Below are positions 61,777 through 64,000 of a DNA stretch of 64,000 nucleotides, piece by piece. The notes beneath the pieces were generated by a model. It was given only the letters and a program-made list of their open reading frames with translations, was not told the origin of the DNA and ran no database searches. The stretch is from CAYYIS01 sp964470965 (GTDB taxonomy: Bacteria; JAAXHH01; JABIQT01), in assembly GCA_964470965.1 (NCBI GenBank), contig CAYYIS010000012.1, positions 1-64,000 on the forward strand. The letters run 5' to 3'. Position 1 is the first letter of the stretch; each line of letters starts with the position of its first letter. Made by a program: the position numbers and the translations under genes.

Positions 61777-62994
61777 ATGGCGAGAATTAAAGAAATAAAA
61801 TGCATAAGAACCCGTATCAACGGTACATGGACGATCGTAAAGGTGATCACTGACCAGCCCGGGTTGTACGGTATCGGCTCGGCCAGCGACCATTACCATC
61901 CAGAGGCGGTAATAGAGGTGATAGACCACCTTATTGCCCCCCGTTTAATCGGTCGTGAGGTGTCGCAGATCGAGAACATCTGGCAGTCCATGTACTCCGT
62001 GGGATACTGGCGGAACGGGGCGATAACCAATACCGCTCTCGGCGGTATAGATGTGGCGTTGTGGGACATAAAAGGCAAGGAAGCCGGCATGCCGGTCTAC
62101 GAGCTGCTCGGCGGCGCCTGCCGTGCCGCCGTGCCCTGTTATGCCCATGCGGGGGGGCATGACATCGATACTCTGGAGGAGGAGATCCGAAGATATATCC
62201 AGGAAGGGTATCCGGTCGTAAGGTGCCAGCTGGGGGGGTACGGCGGTGGCGGCTTCATCCCAGCGGAGAAGGCCATCCGTCCCCAAAATGCATGGGGAAA
62301 CGCCAGTACTTTCGATGATGAATCATATGTTCGTAAGATTCCGGAGATGTTCGAAGAATTGAGGAGAAGACTCGGACCGGAACCTAAGCTGACGCACGAT
62401 GTGCATGAACACCTGAGACCCCAATCCGCCGTTACCCTTTCCAAGCGCCTTGAACCCTATGACCTTTTCTTCCTTGAGGACGTGCTGCCGCCCGAACAGA
62501 TTGCATGGTTCCGGCTCATACGGGAACAGTGCACAACCCCGCAGGCCATGGGAGAATTGTTTGTCAACCCGCATGAGTGGATGCCCCTGATCACAGATCG
62601 TCTGGTCGATTACATCCGCGTGAGAGTCTCCAAAGCGGGCGGCATAACACCGTGCCGGAAAATCGTAGCCCTTTGTGAGGCATTCGGCATTAACACAGCG
62701 TGGCAAGAAGGGGGCGACAACGACCCCGTGAATCAGATGGCTGCGGTTCATCTTGATATGTCCAGCTGGTGTTTCGGTATTCAGGAAGAAAATCATTTCA
62801 GGGACCAGGAATACGAGGCGTTCCCTGGCCACGCTCGCCTCGAAGGAGGCCACTTGTATACCGATGATGCGCCAGGCCTGGGTATCGACATTGACGAAGA
62901 GAAAGCGGCCGATCTGTGCGATATGGATGAGTTTGCCGTTCCGCGGCCGGCCGCGGAGGACAGGAGGGCAGACGGCACGGTGGTCCGTCCGTAA
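61777..62994 (+). CDS. Mannonate dehydratase-like enolase-superfamily enzyme (ManD/RspA type)
   Basis: A 405-residue acid-sugar dehydratase-type enzyme, the normal length for ManD and RspA. The metal site is complete: Asp and the base His in THDVHEHLRP, Glu in FFLEDVLPPE and Glu in MGELFVNPHEW. VVRCQLGGYGG carries the Arg typical of ManD, and TAWQEGGDNDPVNQMA supplies the later motif. It likely dehydrates a mannonate- or gluconate-like acid to a 2-keto-3-deoxy acid. It starts with GGGAG nearby and follows the other enolase gene by 13 bases, ending the importer operon. Confidence 0.88.
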   Translation: MARIKEIKCIRTRINGTWTIVKVITDQPGLYGIGSASDHYHPEAVIEVIDHLIAPRLIGREVSQIENIWQSMYSVGYWRNGAITNTALGGIDVALWDIKGKEAGMPVYELLGGACRAAVPCYAHAGGHDIDTLEEEIRRYIQEGYPVVRCQLGGYGGGGFIPAEKAIRPQNAWGNASTFDDESYVRKIPEMFEELRRRLGPEPKLTHDVHEHLRPQSAVTLSKRLEPYDLFFLEDVLPPEQIAWFRLIREQCTTPQAMGELFVNPHEWMPLITDRLVDYIRVRVSKAGGITPCRKIVALCEAFGINTAWQEGGDNDPVNQMAAVHLDMSSWCFGIQEENHFRDQEYEAFPGHARLEGGHLYTDDAPGLGIDIDEEKAADLCDMDEFAVPRPAAEDRRADGTVVRP

Positions 62995-63002
62995 CAATGT
63001 GC

Positions 63003-63809
63003 CTATGGTTTAGTGTTCGAATTCACAGGCGGTTCATCGTTCTTCAGAAATCGTTCAACCGTGTTGTGAGTGGCGGGGCTGGTTCGGAAATCCGCGATCC
63101 AGGGCTCCCGGAAATATGCTTGCTTTTCCCTTGGCAGGCCTGCGATCACTTCAGGCGGTGTTTTTAGCCTGTGCCAATGTGTCGCAAGGTGTGAATAAGC
63201 ATTCAGAACGGCAACGCGGGGGGTATCTTTCTGCCATATCGGCCCGGCGTGGCACAGGTTTTCCGTGAAAAACACGGCGCTTCCCGCGGGGCAGGCGTAA
63301 CTCATCAGAAACGGGCTGCGTTTCCCCGGTTCCAGCGACATGTGGTCCGGATGCATGGGAAAATTGGATTTATGGCTTCCGGCAATAAAGTGGGTGGACT
63401 GATCATCCATGGCGATATCGGTTAATTCAATAATCACCCGTACCATACCGGCGTAAATCTTCTCACCCTGCGTCCTGTAACCAAATATTGGATTCCATTG
63501 TACGGGACCGCCGCCATGCAGGTCACCGTGGGCGTCGCCTTTATTGCGCCAGATACATGAACAGTTCTCCAAGCGTATATCAGGTCCGATTAATTCTTCC
63601 AACACCTCTACAACTTCGGGATGGTTTATCAAGATGCTTGAAGGACCACCCGGTACGTCCCGGTGTTCCAAGGGTAGTGAATTTGGATCATGTTTTATCA
63701 GGTCGATTTGTGCCACGATTTCATTGACTTCTTTTTGACTGAGGATCGCCGGTCTTACCAGAAACCCTGATAGGTCAAAACGGAATTTTTCTTCGTCTGT
63801 CATCGGCAT
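63003..63809 (-). CDS. Phytanoyl-CoA dioxygenase-family protein
   Basis: A 268-residue iron(II)/2-oxoglutarate oxygenase-type protein, not closely similar to the one at 59.7 kb. The N-terminal DEEKFRFDLSGFLVRPAILS is typical of the family. The metal site can be read as His and Asp in AHGDLHGGGP and a distal His in FTENLCHAGPIWQ, with Arg in TPRVAVLNAYSH. ATG 63809 has AAGGAA upstream, while a GTG 27 bases earlier has none. It converges on the enolase gene with only eight bases between the stops. Confidence 0.88.
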   Translation of the reverse strand: MPMTDEEKFRFDLSGFLVRPAILSQKEVNEIVAQIDLIKHDPNSLPLEHRDVPGGPSSILINHPEVVEVLEELIGPDIRLENCSCIWRNKGDAHGDLHGGGPVQWNPIFGYRTQGEKIYAGMVRVIIELTDIAMDDQSTHFIAGSHKSNFPMHPDHMSLEPGKRSPFLMSYACPAGSAVFFTENLCHAGPIWQKDTPRVAVLNAYSHLATHWHRLKTPPEVIAGLPREKQAYFREPWIADFRTSPATHNTVERFLKNDEPPVNSNTKP

Positions 63810-63957
63810 TGCCGTTTCCTTTCTCTCTGATTTCACGATTGACTTTACTATATTCTATTTGTGGAAGGTAAACAAAAAGCAAGGGTTTATTGCACCACCA
63901 CATCCATGATTGACACGGTGTTATTGGAATCGAACGCAAATTTTGACTAGGACTGCC

Positions 63958-64000
63958 ATGACAGGTAAACAATTAAGGGCTGCTATAGTTGGTTGCGGGG
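63958..64000 (+). CDS. Start of a further Gfo/Idh/MocA-type oxidoreductase, cut by window edge
   Basis: Only 14 codons are visible: MTGKQLRAAIVGCG. They match the beginning of a Rossmann NAD-binding fold such as that of Gfo/Idh oxidoreductases. AGGA lies five bases ahead of the ATG. It is divergent from the dioxygenase gene. The family call rests on these few residues and on how common the family is here. Confidence 0.55.
   Translation, partial: MTGKQLRAAIVGCG

Noticed and set aside
62323..62997. Open reading frame of 224 codons on the minus strand
   Set aside because: It lies opposite the ManD-like gene, whose metal-site motifs are intact; the opposite strand shows no family features.
1..64000. 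CRISPR arrays, insertion sequences, phage or integrase genes
   Set aside because: No regularly spaced repeats, transposase-like or integrase-like frames or paired inverted ends were seen anywhere in the window.

Overview
The window is a stretch of bacterial chromosome with about 52 protein genes and no rRNA, tRNA, CRISPR array or insertion sequence that I can recognise. The gene content points to a free-living, uncultured-type heterotroph. It has many Gfo/Idh/MocA oxidoreductases, enolase-superfamily (mandelate racemase-like) enzymes, phytanoyl-CoA dioxygenase-like proteins, OPT-like (DUF6785-type) permeases and a complete bacillithiol (bshC-bshB1-bshA) operon. That mix resembles metagenome-assembled genomes of Latescibacterota, Poribacteria and similar lineages. 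The taxonomic placement is my inference and not something the sequence proves.

Layout. 1-2.5 kb (minus): creatininase-like hydrolase, Gfo/Idh oxidoreductase and RraA-like aldolase. 2.6-4.0 kb (plus): two tandem DUF2911-type exported proteins, closed by a strong bidirectional terminator. 4.1-16.1 kb (minus): a six-gene run containing an OPT-like permease, a 1,532-residue fusion of a degenerate M28 peptidase-like region with an FtsX-like permease, an amidohydrolase, a second OPT-like permease, a D-2-hydroxyacid dehydrogenase and an Ldh-family dehydrogenase. 16.3-19.0 kb (plus): a metallo-beta-lactamase-fold hydrolase and a GAF/HD-GYP gene interrupted by one in-frame TAA. 19.5-27.3 kb (plus): an RND/MMPL exporter, the three bacillithiol genes, a GNAT acetyltransferase and a Gfo/Idh protein. 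27.3-37.7 kb (minus): a tightly packed nine-gene run with transglutaminase-like, epimerase, DapA-like, MLE-type enolase, Gfo/Idh, HyuA, HyuB, P-loop kinase and dCMP deaminase genes, which looks like a catabolic operon. 38.2-42.3 kb: FAD oxidoreductase, an orphan gene, and a pair of Gfo/Idh-type proteins of which one is degenerate. 42.4-47.5 kb (plus): AGCS symporter and MFS transporter, epimerase plus glycosyltransferase, then an ECF-type sigma factor just ahead of ftsH. 49.6-51.9 kb: a methyltransferase and a Tat-exported PLP aminotransferase. 52.2-63.0 kb: a peptide/opine-type ABC importer (ATPase, binding lipoprotein, two permeases) mixed with three enolase-superfamily genes and a phytanoyl-CoA dioxygenase; a convergent rtcB-like gene splits the ATPase from the rest. 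The window ends with another phytanoyl-CoA dioxygenase (minus) and the first codons of a further Gfo/Idh gene.

Most of the window appears devoted to importing small organic acids, sugar acids or amides and converting them by dehydration, epimerisation, oxidation and amide or hydantoin hydrolysis. Bacillithiol supplies the low-molecular-weight thiol. The points most worth a second look are the pseudo-peptidase/FtsX fusion with its two OPT-like permeases, the stop codon inside an otherwise intact HD-GYP frame, the prfB-like TTT-TGA frameshift at the head of the creatininase-like gene, a strong promoter with a leader of more than 400 nt before an FAD oxidoreductase, overlapping divergent promoters at 52.05 kb, and enolase-superfamily members with altered metal ligands.
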